NCBI GenBank assembly: GCA_903893795.1
Contig: CAITNO010000037.1
Span: 1-64,000, forward strand
DNA length: 64,000 bases
Origin: Candidatus Hydrogenedentota bacterium
GTDB lineage: Bacteria > Hydrogenedentota > Hydrogenedentia > Hydrogenedentales > CAITNO01
Direction: 5' to 3'
A model generated the notes under the pieces. The model ran no database searches and was not told the origin of the DNA. It worked only from the letters and a program-made list of their open reading frames with translations. The first letter of the stretch is position 1. Each line of letters opens with the position of its first letter. Below are positions 6,716 to 15,891 of the stretch, one piece after another. The position numbers and the translations under genes were made by a program.

Positions 6716-9700
6716 TCACCCGCCGATCAAAACCTCTGGAATCGCAAGGAATTGCTCCGTTACGAGGGTCACCGGGCCGAGGAGCCCCGATTCCTGCAAG
6801 GGCGAATCGGGTTTGAACGGTTCGAGCGTGCTCCAGGTCAGGCGTTTGTCCTTGGGCAGGCCGCTGTCGCCGATGAGGCGGTTGATCCAGAGGTTGGCCA
6901 CGGTGATTTCTAGTCGGTTATCCTTCTCCTTCAGGAGTCCGGCGGGGATTTCTACCCGCCATGGGTCGCACCAGACCACGCCCAGGTCGGTGCCGTTGAG
7001 CTTTACCGACGCCATGTTCTTCACCTTGCCCAGCGACAGGAAGCAGTGTTCCTGGACCGGTTCAGCGAGCGCGTCGAAGGTGGTCCGGTAGACCGCCTTG
7101 CCGGAGTAATACTGGATTCCCGGCTCGGGACGCTTGCTCCAGTCGTCCAGCGTGTCGAAAACGACCTTTTCCGGTCCGCCCCACTTGGGGTCAAAGGACA
7201 CGTCCCAGGGCGCGGTGAGCGTGAGGATGGTTTGGTCCTTCGGGTAGTTCCGCAACGGGTTTGCGGCCGGTTCTGCGGGCCTTCTGAACACGACGAAGCC
7301 GCTTTCAAAGGGAGACAGTACGAGATTCATGCCGGTCTGCCCATGTCCTTCGGCAAACCGGGTCAGGTCGCGCCGCTCGCCGGTCACGGGATTCCACCAT
7401 TCGGGCTGGCGGCCGGTCACCCGGAACCCGCAGGTCATAATCGTGCCTACATTCGCCGGATTGGCAATGAAATAGATGTCCGTGTCGCCATCGCGGCGGT
7501 GGATGTAGCGTATGGGAGGCCAGGACCAGAAATCGTCCGGCACGTCGAGGTCCTTCAGCACCTGGGCGGTCGCGTCATAGCCGGGGTAGAGTTCTCGCTG
7601 CCAGGGGGCGAGCCCTTTCAAGTTCCACGGGGCCATATCGGAGGCCCCCAGTTCCATGACCGGCCCCTCCTTGCAGCCTTTTTCGGTCACGGTATAAGAC
7701 CAGTTCTTGTCAGTGTTCACGACCTGTGTGCTGCCGTCGGTGAAGAAAATGTGAAGCGCGCCGACCAACCCGGCCGGGTTGGGCTTGTCATCGCCGTTGT
7801 CAGCGATCACCACCAACTCGTTGGCGGAACCGCGCTTGAGCAGGGCGCCCACGTTAATCCTCGTGATGAGGTTGAAATTGTTGCCCGTGCCAGCCCGCTG
7901 GCCGTTTACGAAGAGTTCGAAGCTGTTGTCCGCCGTCATTGCCGCCTCCGCCGACTGAATGATTCCGTCACTCTTCGTTTCAAATACGAGACGGAAATAC
8001 CGTTTGCCCGGCGGCGCGGAGATAGCAGGGTTGCCTTCGGGCGACCATATCCATTTGGCGTCCGACAGCGGGTTGGCCAGTGCGGGGACGAAAGCTCCAG
8101 AATCCAGTATCACTACGCCCTTGCCAACCTTCTGTTGGAGCAGGTTGTTCTTTCCAGTCTCCGGAGCCGGCAGGGATGCCGGCGCTCCCAGTAGGGCGCC
8201 CCAGAGCTTCTCGGCCAACTTCTGGACCTGTGCGTCGCAGTTCGGATAGTCCGCCAGGCTCGGCGACTTGCGCGGCGGAGCGCCCATGACCGTTGCGCCT
8301 TCTTGTACCAGCGCCGCAATCTTCTCCAGCAGGCGCGGCGTCATGGTGTCAAAGCGCGGCAGGACCAGCAGGCGGTAGCTCATGCCGTCGGGGAAGACGA
8401 TGCGGCCGTCTTTCACCGAGGCCCGATCAATGAGCGCGTCCGGCGCACAACCATCGAAGTTATAGCCGCGCCGGTCCGGCAGTTCGCCCTGTGTGGCGGA
8501 ACTGGGCGGACGGAACACATTGGGCGCGCCCTCCGGCGCGAGGTAGAGAATGTCTGCGACGAAGAGCCCGCGCCGGAGCATCTGCTGGCAGCGGGCGAGG
8601 TAGAGGTGGTAGGCGGGCACCATGTCCCACCAGGTCTGCGTGCGCTCCCAGTGCACGCCGTAGGGGCCCATCGTCATGCCGGGGAAACGGTCCAGCCACG
8701 GCTGTGCCTGGTAACGGTGGAACACGAAGCGGTTGATCCCGTTGCATAGCGCCCAGTCGCCCTGTGCCTTCATCGAGCCGGGATACTGCCGCCAGTCTTC
8801 GCCGGGCGCGGCGGTGAACGCCTCCGCCCCGACCACGGGCTTGCCCATGGTGTGCGCGATGGACGTTGCCTCGAAACAACTGAACTCGGTGGAGAAGCCA
8901 AAGCCCTTCGACCAAAACTCGCACATGGGCGTGTCGGCCGTGCCGCCCAGTTTCAGGTCGGAGGTCGGGTTCAGGTCATAAGGCTCCACGGAAAGCCCCA
9001 GCCCGTGCTTCCGGCCCAGTTCCTTGAAGCGCAGCAGGTGATTGTCCACCACCAGTTCCTGCGCGGTCTGCCGCAGGTCCCACAGGAAGCGTTCCGAAAC
9101 CTCGGCACTGTCCACCACGCGGCCGGACATCGCCGGCAGGAAGCGTTCGGGGTCGTAGCCCCGGCGCTTGGTGAATTCCTCGCGGAACTTCCCCGACCAG
9201 TTCTGCGAACTCATCTCCCAACTGTCAAAGTGCAGCGTGGTCAGGCCCCGTCCGGGATGCTTCGGGTCGCCGGTCTTCTTCAGGAGCGTCTCGATAAAGG
9301 CCTCGAAGTGCGCGTCGATGGCGTCTGTGCTGAATTTGTCCGATTCCAACCCCAGCCCCGGGTCCGGCGCGGGACGCGACGTTTGCCCCGTGATGGTGCG
9401 GCCGAAGCGCATGATCGTCCAGTTCCCGGCGGGCATGTCCCACTGCAACCGTCCGTCCGCGTCAAGCTTGTCCGTCAGGTCAAGCACCTTGTCGGAGGCG
9501 ATGCACTGGTCCGCCGCCACCGCGGCCGGGTCGGCCGGCGCGGTAAGGAAAGGCTTCACGCCGGGCTGCGACGAAAAGGGCGCGCGGAAATACAGGGCCT
9601 TCTCATCCACATCGGCGATGCGGGCGTTGCCCGCAGGCGTTGGGAAGGCCAGCACGATCACATCGCGGTAGAAGTCCTGCCATAGCTTGTGCAGTTCCGG

Positions 9701-10231
9701 CGTCAGCGTGCTCTCGCCGAAAAAGGGCACGCGGGGTTTTGGCTTGGGCAACACTGCATCAAACTTCTCGGGACCCGTGGCGGTGGTCTCGCTCGCCACC
9801 AGATGCTGCATGGACTGTTCCGGCTTCACCCAGGGACCGCCGGTGCCGCACCATCCCGGCCCCGCCGCCATGGTCAGTGCAATCCCCAGACGGTCCGCCT
9901 CGGAAAAGGCATGGCCGAGCAGTTCCTGCCACTCCGGTCCCATAAACTTCACCGGCCCGCGCTTGATGCCCACCCCGACCTCCATGTAGATCGCGCCGCC
10001 AATGCCGGCCTGCTTCATCGCCTCCAGGTCGGCCGTAATCCCCTCGCGGGTGAGGTTGCCGTCCATAAACATCCAGTAGACCCAGGGCCGCGCGCTTTCC
10101 GGCGGGCTGGCGAATTCCGCCGCCATCGGATCAGTTATCTCCGCCCGCAGCAGCGGGCTGAACAAAATGATGCAGGCCATCAGGCAGAATGACAACGCGC
10201 GGGCGGTCCCGGCAATGCGATTCATGATCAT
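6716..10231 (-). CDS. Secreted alpha-L-rhamnosidase-like glycosidase (GH106)
   Basis: The 1171-residue protein carries a signal peptide (cleavage near LLRAEI, about residue 31). The segment FASPPESARPWVYWMFMDGN followed by LTREGITADLEAMKQAGIGG is the characteristic N-terminus of the GH106 barrel, and the C-terminal beta-sandwich with KLNGTDLGVVWCDPWRVEIP and LWINRLIGDS is also typical. GH106 members hydrolyse terminal alpha-L-rhamnose in pectin side chains, ulvan or glycosides. Length and both ends fit the family. The ATG overlaps the dmeF stop as ATGA, implying translational coupling; GGGAG lies about 12-16 bases upstream. Residues about 680-690 (GAPASLPAPETG) are encoded by a palindromic repeat inserted in frame. 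Confidence 0.85.
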   Translation of the reverse strand: MIMNRIAGTARALSFCLMACIILFSPLLRAEITDPMAAEFASPPESARPWVYWMFMDGNLTREGITADLEAMKQAGIGGAIYMEVGVGIKRGPVKFMGPEWQELLGHAFSEADRLGIALTMAAGPGWCGTGGPWVKPEQSMQHLVASETTATGPEKFDAVLPKPKPRVPFFGESTLTPELHKLWQDFYRDVIVLAFPTPAGNARIADVDEKALYFRAPFSSQPGVKPFLTAPADPAAVAADQCIASDKVLDLTDKLDADGRLQWDMPAGNWTIMRFGRTITGQTSRPAPDPGLGLESDKFSTDAIDAHFEAFIETLLKKTGDPKHPGRGLTTLHFDSWEMSSQNWSGKFREEFTKRRGYDPERFLPAMSGRVVDSAEVSERFLWDLRQTAQELVVDNHLLRFKELGRKHGLGLSVEPYDLNPTSDLKLGGTADTPMCEFWSKGFGFSTEFSCFEATSIAHTMGKPVVGAEAFTAAPGEDWRQYPGSMKAQGDWALCNGINRFVFHRYQAQPWLDRFPGMTMGPYGVHWERTQTWWDMVPAYHLYLARCQQMLRRGLFVADILYLAPEGAPNVFRPPSSATQGELPDRRGYNFDGCAPDALIDRASVKDGRIVFPDGMSYRLLVLPRFDTMTPRLLEKIAALVQEGATVMGAPPRKSPSLADYPNCDAQVQKLAEKLWGALLGAPASLPAPETGKNNLLQQKVGKGVVILDSGAFVPALANPLSDAKWIWSPEGNPAISAPPGKRYFRLVFETKSDGIIQSAEAAMTADNSFELFVNGQRAGTGNNFNLITRINVGALLKRGSANELVVIADNGDDKPNPAGLVGALHIFFTDGSTQVVNTDKNWSYTVTEKGCKEGPVMELGASDMAPWNLKGLAPWQRELYPGYDATAQVLKDLDVPDDFWSWPPIRYIHRRDGDTDIYFIANPANVGTIMTCGFRVTGRQPEWWNPVTGERRDLTRFAEGHGQTGMNLVLSPFESGFVVFRRPAEPAANPLRNYPKDQTILTLTAPWDVSFDPKWGGPEKVVFDTLDDWSKRPEPGIQYYSGKAVYRTTFDALAEPVQEHCFLSLGKVKNMASVKLNGTDLGVVWCDPWRVEIPAGLLKEKDNRLEITVANLWINRLIGDSGLPKDKRLTWSTLEPFKPDSPLQESGLLGPVTLVTEQFLAIPEVLIGG
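8166..8192. repeat. REP-like palindromic element inside the GH106 gene
   Basis: The 27 bases match the intergenic element at 56624-56650 in 26 positions, and share its core with 36481-36520. It includes the palindrome GCCGGCAGGGATGCCGGC and the tail GCTCCCAGT, and is read through in frame as a loop of the rhamnosidase-like protein. Confidence 0.75.
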
Positions 10232-11253
10232 GGGTGAGTTTCTCCCTTGCTCTTGTCGAGTTTACTTTGTGCGCCCTGGGGACCAAGATGAATCTCGATC
10301 GTGCTGTGCACGATCTCCTCGTGCTGGGCGAGGGTTTCACGAACCCGCTGGGCCGTGAGTCTGCTGTCACGGGTGACGAGGGCCACGGCGCAGGCGTAGG
10401 TTTGCCTGCCGACGCGCCAGACGTGCAGGTCGGTGATTTGCGTGTCCTCGGATTCGACGCACTCCCGGATTTCGGCCACCACGGGGTGGTCCATCTCGCG
10501 GTCCAGCAGCACCCGGCCGGTCTCGGCGATCAGGTTCTTCGCCCAGACGGCAATCAGCGCCGCGCCGACGATGCCCATGACCGGGTCGAGCCAGGACCAG
10601 CCAAAGACCAGTCCGCCGCCCAGCGCGGCAATGGCGAGCACCGAGGTGGCCGCATCGGCCAGCACATGCACATAGGCTGATTTCAGGTTCAGGTCATGGT
10701 GGTGCGCGTGCGCGCCGTGGTCATGCCCATGTCCATGCCCGTGGTCGTGGGAAGAACCGTCGTCGTGGGCATTGCCAAGAATCAGCGCGCACACCACATT
10801 CACGGCAAGGCCGAGCACGGCCACCAGCATCGCCTCCCGGTAGTGGATGGGCAGGGGCGAGAAGATGCGCTCCACCGAGCTGAACACCATGAACAGGGCG
10901 ATGCCCAACAGGAACACGGCGCTGGCGAATCCGCCCAGCACCTCTATTTTCCAGGTGCCAAAGGCGAAGCGGGGGTCGCGCGCATAGCGCCGTGCCGCCG
11001 CATAGGACAGGGCGCTCAGACCGATGGCCGCCGCGTGGGAACTCATGTGCCAGCCGTCGGCCAGCAGCGCCATCGAATTGAACCACCACCCGGCCGTGAT
11101 TTCGGCAACCATGGCCGCCGCCGTAATCCACGCCACGAGGCGCGTGCCGCGCTCGGCCGCTTTGCTTCCGGTGTCAAAGAGGTGGTCGTGCCGCAAGGCG
11201 TAACAGTTCACGGCCTTCGCGTCATCGGGTGTCGGATGTGGGTCTTTGGGCAT
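10228..11253 (-). CDS. dmeF: Cation diffusion facilitator, DmeF-type Co/Ni exporter
   Basis: This inner-membrane antiporter of the CDF family exports divalent metals in exchange for protons. Six membrane helices are visible. The metal site is formed by Asp66 and His69 in LLADGWHMSSH and by His197 and Asp200 in YVHVLADA. Between helices 4 and 5 lies a His-rich loop (residues 163-187, alternating His, Asp and Gly), as in DmeF proteins that handle cobalt and nickel; the block FAFGTWKIEVLGGFASAVFL also fits DmeF. The C-terminal cytoplasmic domain ends near residue 325. The gene is 341 codons, usual for DmeF with the His loop. It is followed by GH106 with an ATGA overlap, an unexpected pairing. 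Zinc export cannot be excluded. Confidence 0.88.
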   Translation of the reverse strand: MPKDPHPTPDDAKAVNCYALRHDHLFDTGSKAAERGTRLVAWITAAAMVAEITAGWWFNSMALLADGWHMSSHAAAIGLSALSYAAARRYARDPRFAFGTWKIEVLGGFASAVFLLGIALFMVFSSVERIFSPLPIHYREAMLVAVLGLAVNVVCALILGNAHDDGSSHDHGHGHGHDHGAHAHHHDLNLKSAYVHVLADAATSVLAIAALGGGLVFGWSWLDPVMGIVGAALIAVWAKNLIAETGRVLLDREMDHPVVAEIRECVESEDTQITDLHVWRVGRQTYACAVALVTRDSRLTAQRVRETLAQHEEIVHSTIEIHLGPQGAQSKLDKSKGETHP

Positions 11254-11379
11254 GGTGACTCCTGCTCAGGGTAATGCGCCAAGATAGCAGAACGCTGCGG
11301 TCATTTCACCGTCGGCAAGCGTTACCCTGTCCAATAAATGGGAATAGGGAGTTCCAAAGTTTGCGCCGCCCGGGGCATT

Positions 11380-12396
11380 TCAGCGCAAACCGACCAGTTT
11401 CTCCTGGTCCTCGTCCCACAGTTTCAGCCGTGCAGAGGAGAGACTTTTCGCGATGGTGAGCGGTTCCTTGGCCTGCAATTCCGGTATGGCGTCAAAGCAC
11501 GGCTTGAGCCGGTAGTTCGGAATGCGTGAATTCAGGTGGTGCACATGATGGTACCCGATGTTGCTGGAGAACCAGCGGAGCACCGCGGGCAGCCGGTAGT
11601 AGGAACTGCCCTCCATGGCGGCCCGCAGGGAGTTCCACTGCTCCTTGCGCGCCCAGTAGACGCCCTCAAACTGGTGCTGCACATAAAACAGCCAGATGCC
11701 CGCCGCCCCGGCCATCCAGGCCACCGGCAACTGGATGAGCAGATAGGTCCGCCAACCCATGAACCGGGCAGCAACCATGGCCACCGCCACAATGAGCACA
11801 TTGGTGAAAACGACGCTCATGCGCTCCCTGCGCCGCATTTTCCGCGTGGGAATCCGGTTGGCGAGCATAAAATTGATGATGACGCCCAACCCGCACAGCA
11901 CAAACGGGTTGCGGTAGGCCCGGTAGAGCAGCCGTGTGCGCGCCGGAGACGCGTCATACTCGGCCCGGGTCATGGTCCAGATGTCGCCGAAGCCGCGCAC
12001 ATCCAGGTTCGCATAGGTCGCATGGTGGCGAAGATGGCTCATCCGCCACTCTTCGAAGGGGGTGAACACCAGCACGCCGATGAGGTGGCCGAAAAAGTTG
12101 TTGGCCCGCCTCCACGGAAACAGGGAGCCATGCACGCAGTCGTGAAAGAGGATGAAGAGCCGGACCAGAAACGCGGCGGCAGGCACGGCCAGCAGCAGCG
12201 TGACCCAATAGGGGTAGCCCCGCTGCATGGACAGGACCATTAGCAGCCACAGGCCGCAATAGGGAAGAAAGGAGTTCACAAACTGCCAACCGGCCCTTCC
12301 CGCACTGGAATTCCGGTACGCCGACAGGGCTTTGGTCCAGGCGGGCAGTTCGCCGTTTGTTCCCCTTTGTTGCTGAATGAAGTTACTGGACAACAT
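11380..12396 (-). CDS. Membrane fatty acid desaturase
   Basis: The 338-residue integral membrane di-iron enzyme would insert a cis double bond into acyl chains and so adjust membrane fluidity. All three His boxes are present: HDCVH at 85-89, HLRHH at 121-125 and HHVHH at 283-287, plus the His of VQHQFEG near 241. Their spacing and the WRxSHLRHHAxxxNLD context resemble the delta-12/omega-6 desaturase group (DesA/FAD2-like). Four hydrophobic segments lie around 43-58, 62-82, 160-180 and 195-240. The start at 12396 has no strong ribosome-binding site. It stands alone between dmeF and the divergent ceramidase-like gene. Regiospecificity cannot be read from sequence. Confidence 0.9.
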   Translation of the reverse strand: MLSSNFIQQQRGTNGELPAWTKALSAYRNSSAGRAGWQFVNSFLPYCGLWLLMVLSMQRGYPYWVTLLLAVPAAAFLVRLFILFHDCVHGSLFPWRRANNFFGHLIGVLVFTPFEEWRMSHLRHHATYANLDVRGFGDIWTMTRAEYDASPARTRLLYRAYRNPFVLCGLGVIINFMLANRIPTRKMRRRERMSVVFTNVLIVAVAMVAARFMGWRTYLLIQLPVAWMAGAAGIWLFYVQHQFEGVYWARKEQWNSLRAAMEGSSYYRLPAVLRWFSSNIGYHHVHHLNSRIPNYRLKPCFDAIPELQAKEPLTIAKSLSSARLKLWDEDQEKLVGLR

Positions 12397-12748
12397 TTCG
12401 GTCGTGTTATTGCCAGTCCTGAAGCGGACTGTTCCTTTCTTCCGGGTCTTGCTCTCTTTGGGAAACTTGCGGATGAAACCAACACGCTAACAACCCAAAT
12501 GAACCCTTTATTTTCGCAACGCCACGGTTCAAAAGGACTCGTCCCGAGGGCAGGCGCCCGCCTGCCGAAACTAAAGGGTCACGGCGGGGGTCATAACCAG
12601 AGAATCCCGGTTGACTGTGCTCCCGAGAGGCACTAGAATCAGCGGGAAGCGCCTGTCCCCTCTGCGGGCGGGTCTGTATGAGAAACCCCGGCAAAGGGAC
12701 GGTTTCCAAGAAGCCGTCCCGGATGCATCTGCTAAAGGAGCCGTACTC
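12397..12748. other. Divergent intergenic region
   Basis: This 352-base spacer separates the divergent desaturase and ceramidase-like genes. Apart from the plus-strand promoter at 12611-12639 I see no gene, repeat or structured RNA. A clear promoter for the desaturase was not found. Confidence 0.6.
12611..12639 (+). promoter_or_regulatory. Sigma70-type promoter for the ceramidase-like gene
   Basis: TTGACT (12611-12616) and TAGAAT (12634-12639) are separated by exactly 17 bases. Transcription would start near 12646, giving a leader of about 100 bases before the ATG at 12749. Confidence 0.7.
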
Positions 12749-14167
12749 ATGGCATTGTGGAAAAAGATCCTGCTTGGCCTTTTCGTGTTTCTGGTCCTGT
12801 TCGCGGGCGCCTTCGTGCTGTTCATCGGCCCCTGGCCGGCCTACACGGCCAGCTTCGAGGGAACGGGCTATTTCAACGGGGACATTGCCACCATCGACAA
12901 GGCGGTCCAGCAGTGCGCGGTCTCCGACAAGCCGGGCCAGTTGAAGGTGGGTTGGGGCACCGCCCTGATCCTGCCGCCCCCCGGCACGCCCATGGCGGGC
13001 TACAGCGCCCGCAAGAGCGCCCCGGCCACGGGGATGCACGATGATCTGAACGTCAAGGCGGTCGCCTTCAACGACGGCACCGACACGGCCGTGGTCGTCG
13101 GCGCGGACATGCTGCTCATTCCGCCCAATGTGGCCGACCTGATCCGCGAGGCCGTCAGGAAGGAAACGGGCCTTCCCGCCAACAGCCTTTTCTTCACGGC
13201 AAGCCATTCCCACGACAGCGTTGGCGCCTTTGCGCCCGGGCTGATTGCCACCATCTCCTTCGGAAAGTACAATCCCGCCATCCCGCCGCTGCTGGCCAAG
13301 GCTTTCACCAGCGCCATTGTGCAGGCCTACAACTCCATGGAACCGGCCAAGTTCGCCCATGGCGACATCGACGCGCACCAGTTCATCCACAACCGCGCCC
13401 GCAACGCCGGCGTGGACCCGACGCTGAACTGGATGCTGATTGAGAAAGCGAACGGCAAGCGCTGCTACATTGCGCGCTTCTCCGCCCATCCGACCATTCT
13501 CGACGATGACGTCATGCAGATGTCGGCCGAATATCCCGGCTATTTGCAGCGGGCCATCGAAAAGGCCACCGGCGCCACGGCCGTCTACCTCGGCGGCGCC
13601 GTGGGCAGCATGAGCCCGAGCGCGCCCGAGGCGCCGACGCCCTTTGAAAAGTGCGAGGCGCTGGGCAATGCCCTGGCCAAGCTCGTTCTGGACGCCACCC
13701 AGAATCCCACCTTCACCGACAAGGCCGACGTCAACAGTGTCAGCATCCCCATCGACCTGCCGCCGCTTCAGATGCGGCCGTTCAGCAAAAACTGGCGCCT
13801 CTCGCCGCTGTCGCGCTTCATTACGGGCCTGCACAATACAGGCTGGATGAGCGCCGTGCGCGTGGGCGACGCCGTTTTTGTGGCCTCCCCCGGTGATTTC
13901 AGCGGCGAGATCGCCAAGGACTGGCAGGATTGGGCCCGCCCGAGGGGCATTGACCTCTGGGTGTCCGGTTTCTCCGGCGAGTACATCGGCTACATTTCTC
14001 CGGACAAATATTACGGCGACCTCTTCGACAAGAAAGGCAACCTGGAGTACGAAACCGGCCAGTTGTCCTGGGCCGGACCGCACATGGAAGCTTTCTTCAC
14101 GGCCCTGATGCAGCATATGGTCGGCGCCGTGGACCCGGCCGCCGCACAGCCCGCTGCGGCGCACTAG
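12749..14167 (+). CDS. Neutral/alkaline ceramidase-like hydrolase
   Basis: The 472-residue protein has one N-terminal hydrophobic segment (residues 5-27), so it is exported or anchored in the inner membrane. The body matches the N-terminal domain of neutral/alkaline non-lysosomal ceramidases: VGWGTALILPPPGTPMAGYS near 68-85, a metal-binding TASHSHDS at 150-157 and a zinc-site region around ISPDKYY. Family members hydrolyse the amide bond of ceramide and related lipids. It is shorter than classical ceramidases (about 650 residues) and appears to lack the C-terminal Ig-like domain, so the substrate may differ. The start at 12749 has AAAGGAG 8 bases upstream; upstream in-frame codons lie in the promoter region. 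Confidence 0.8.
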   Translation: MALWKKILLGLFVFLVLFAGAFVLFIGPWPAYTASFEGTGYFNGDIATIDKAVQQCAVSDKPGQLKVGWGTALILPPPGTPMAGYSARKSAPATGMHDDLNVKAVAFNDGTDTAVVVGADMLLIPPNVADLIREAVRKETGLPANSLFFTASHSHDSVGAFAPGLIATISFGKYNPAIPPLLAKAFTSAIVQAYNSMEPAKFAHGDIDAHQFIHNRARNAGVDPTLNWMLIEKANGKRCYIARFSAHPTILDDDVMQMSAEYPGYLQRAIEKATGATAVYLGGAVGSMSPSAPEAPTPFEKCEALGNALAKLVLDATQNPTFTDKADVNSVSIPIDLPPLQMRPFSKNWRLSPLSRFITGLHNTGWMSAVRVGDAVFVASPGDFSGEIAKDWQDWARPRGIDLWVSGFSGEYIGYISPDKYYGDLFDKKGNLEYETGQLSWAGPHMEAFFTALMQHMVGAVDPAAAQPAAAH

Positions 14168-14224
14168 CCGGGGCGCAGGCTGGCGAGTTTCTAACGATGG
14201 CTTCTTCCTGGGTCTTCGCCCCGT

Positions 14225-15598
14225 TCATGAATGGGCGGCGCGAAGGCTCTTTTTTTCGTCCCTGTGTTCCGCGCCTTCTGACGCCGTGGCCGGGTCATGC
14301 CCGCCAATCTGGAAGCGGCGCACGCGGCCGTAATAGGCCAGGTTGAGCGCCAGAATGTAGGGAAAACTGCGCAGTCCGCCGGTCATGGCGGCCCAGCGGG
14401 GTATGCGCCGGAGTATACGCCAGGGGGCGTAGAAGCGGCGGATGATCCAGTCCGCACCGGCCTGCAGCGCTTCGGCGCTCATGTGTTTCGGCTCGAACAC
14501 GGCATGCCGGAAATCGTAGTGCTCCCAGTTGTCGTCGATGATGCGCGGTGCCATGGAGTCATACAGCGCCGTGCCCGGCAGCGGCGTCAGGATGGCCAGC
14601 TGGATCGCGTCGATCCGAATCCATTCGAGCATGCGCAGCGTGTTGCGGAACACCTTGGCGTCGTCGGCGTCGAAGCCAACGATGACCCCGGCCTCAACAT
14701 ACATGCCGCGCGCGTGAAACCGTGCCACGGCATCGCGATAGCGCGCCGGTTTGTTGAAATCCTTGTCCTGCGCGTGCAGATTCTCCTCGTTGAAGGTCTC
14801 CAACCCCACAAAGACGCCCATGCACCCGGCGGCCCGCATGGCCGACAGCAGTTCGTCGTCGTCCGCCGTGTCGATGGACACCTGGGTGACCCAGCGCTTG
14901 CCCGCCCCTTCGAGGGCTTTGAAGAGTTCAAGGGCATAGGGCCGGTCCTGCGTCAGGTTGTCGTCCACGAACACGAAAAAATCGTCCGGCATGGCTTTCA
15001 ATTCGGCCACCATGTCCGCAATGGGACGGGTGTGCCGCTGGCCGCCGTGAAAACGGTTGATGGAGCAGAACCCGCAATGGTTGGTGCAGCCCAGCGTGGC
15101 AAAGGTGGCGCTCACCGTCACATACTGGTTCTTGGCAAGCAGGTGGCGCGGCAGATGCACCGGCGGCGTGGCGGCTGGGTCACCCTGATACACCCGGCCC
15201 AGGCACCCCGCCTGCACATCGGCGCAGACCTGTTCCCAAGCGCCGTAGGCAGGCCCGGAAACCACCGCATCGGCGTGCGCCAGGGCTTCCTCTGTGTTGA
15301 GCGATGCGTGGTAGCCGCCCATCACCACCGGGATGCCCCGGGCCCGGAACTGGTCGCAAAGGGCGTAGGCCCGCGGCGCGACTGCAGTCATGGCGGTAAT
15401 GCCCACCAGGTCGAAGGGACCTTCCGGGATGTCTTCGGTTTGCTCGTCGACGATGGTGACCTTGGCGCTCTTGGGGGAAAGGGCGGCAACCGAGAGCAGT
15501 GAAAGCATTGAAAATCGAAAGGTCTTGCCGTTGAAGAAAGGCTTTCGGGCAATCTTGCTCCAGTTTCCCGCAGCGGGTGCAATCAACAGGATGTTCAT
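14225..15598 (-). CDS. B12-binding-type radical SAM protein (DUF4070-like tail)
   Basis: The 457-residue protein has an N-terminal Rossmann-like B12-binding fold (residues 1-140, NILLIAPAAG start, VVMGGYHASL near 91) without the lower-ligand His motif, followed by a radical SAM barrel with the 4Fe-4S motif CTNHCGFC at 171-178. The C-terminal part (LAILTPLPGTALYD, FEPKHMS) resembles DUF4070-bearing enzymes such as hopanoid and lipid methyltransferases. It likely performs radical chemistry on a lipid or other small molecule; the reaction is unknown. The start at 15598 is chosen because AAAGGA lies 9 bases upstream and the B12 fold begins there. It has its own consensus promoter and is convergent with the ceramidase-like gene, a possible lipid-related neighbour. 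Confidence 0.8.
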   Translation of the reverse strand: MNILLIAPAAGNWSKIARKPFFNGKTFRFSMLSLLSVAALSPKSAKVTIVDEQTEDIPEGPFDLVGITAMTAVAPRAYALCDQFRARGIPVVMGGYHASLNTEEALAHADAVVSGPAYGAWEQVCADVQAGCLGRVYQGDPAATPPVHLPRHLLAKNQYVTVSATFATLGCTNHCGFCSINRFHGGQRHTRPIADMVAELKAMPDDFFVFVDDNLTQDRPYALELFKALEGAGKRWVTQVSIDTADDDELLSAMRAAGCMGVFVGLETFNEENLHAQDKDFNKPARYRDAVARFHARGMYVEAGVIVGFDADDAKVFRNTLRMLEWIRIDAIQLAILTPLPGTALYDSMAPRIIDDNWEHYDFRHAVFEPKHMSAEALQAGADWIIRRFYAPWRILRRIPRWAAMTGGLRSFPYILALNLAYYGRVRRFQIGGHDPATASEGAEHRDEKKSLRAAHS

Positions 15599-15655
15599 GA
15601 CCGTTTCCTTTCGGGTGAGGGGCACAATGTTTGCAGTCGCACGCTTCGTATTCAA

Positions 15656-15684
15656 ATTGTATCATCTCAAACAGTTTTTGTCAA
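15656..15684 (-). promoter_or_regulatory. Sigma70-type promoter for the radical SAM gene
   Basis: On the minus strand TTGACA (15684-15679) and TACAAT (15661-15656) are spaced by 17 bases, close to consensus, giving a leader of about 50 bases. Confidence 0.75.
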
Positions 15685-15891
15685 GGGGCTTTCCTGCGGG
15701 TTTATCGGGCGGCGGGAAAAGGGTGGGGTTTCCCTGTTGGAATGCAGCGGCAAAGGTGTCGACAGTCACGAGTTTGCGTGGAATAAAGGAGCGTCCAAAC
15801 AGGGAAAGAAACATAGACGCGGCATCTTGCCGCGTTCTTTCCGTTCAATCCGGAAAGTTCCGCCAGGTCCGGCTTATGAATCGGGCCGCCT

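Noticed and set aside
6312..6719. 135-codon minus-strand frame through the 21-bp repeats
   Set aside because: It overlaps the GH43-like start, begins with GTG without a ribosome-binding site and passes through a palindrome; kept only as a repeat.
12407..14164. 585-codon minus-strand frame opposite the ceramidase-like gene
   Set aside because: Composition is Gly/Arg/Val-rich without motifs, and the opposite strand has promoter, ribosome-binding site and a recognised family.
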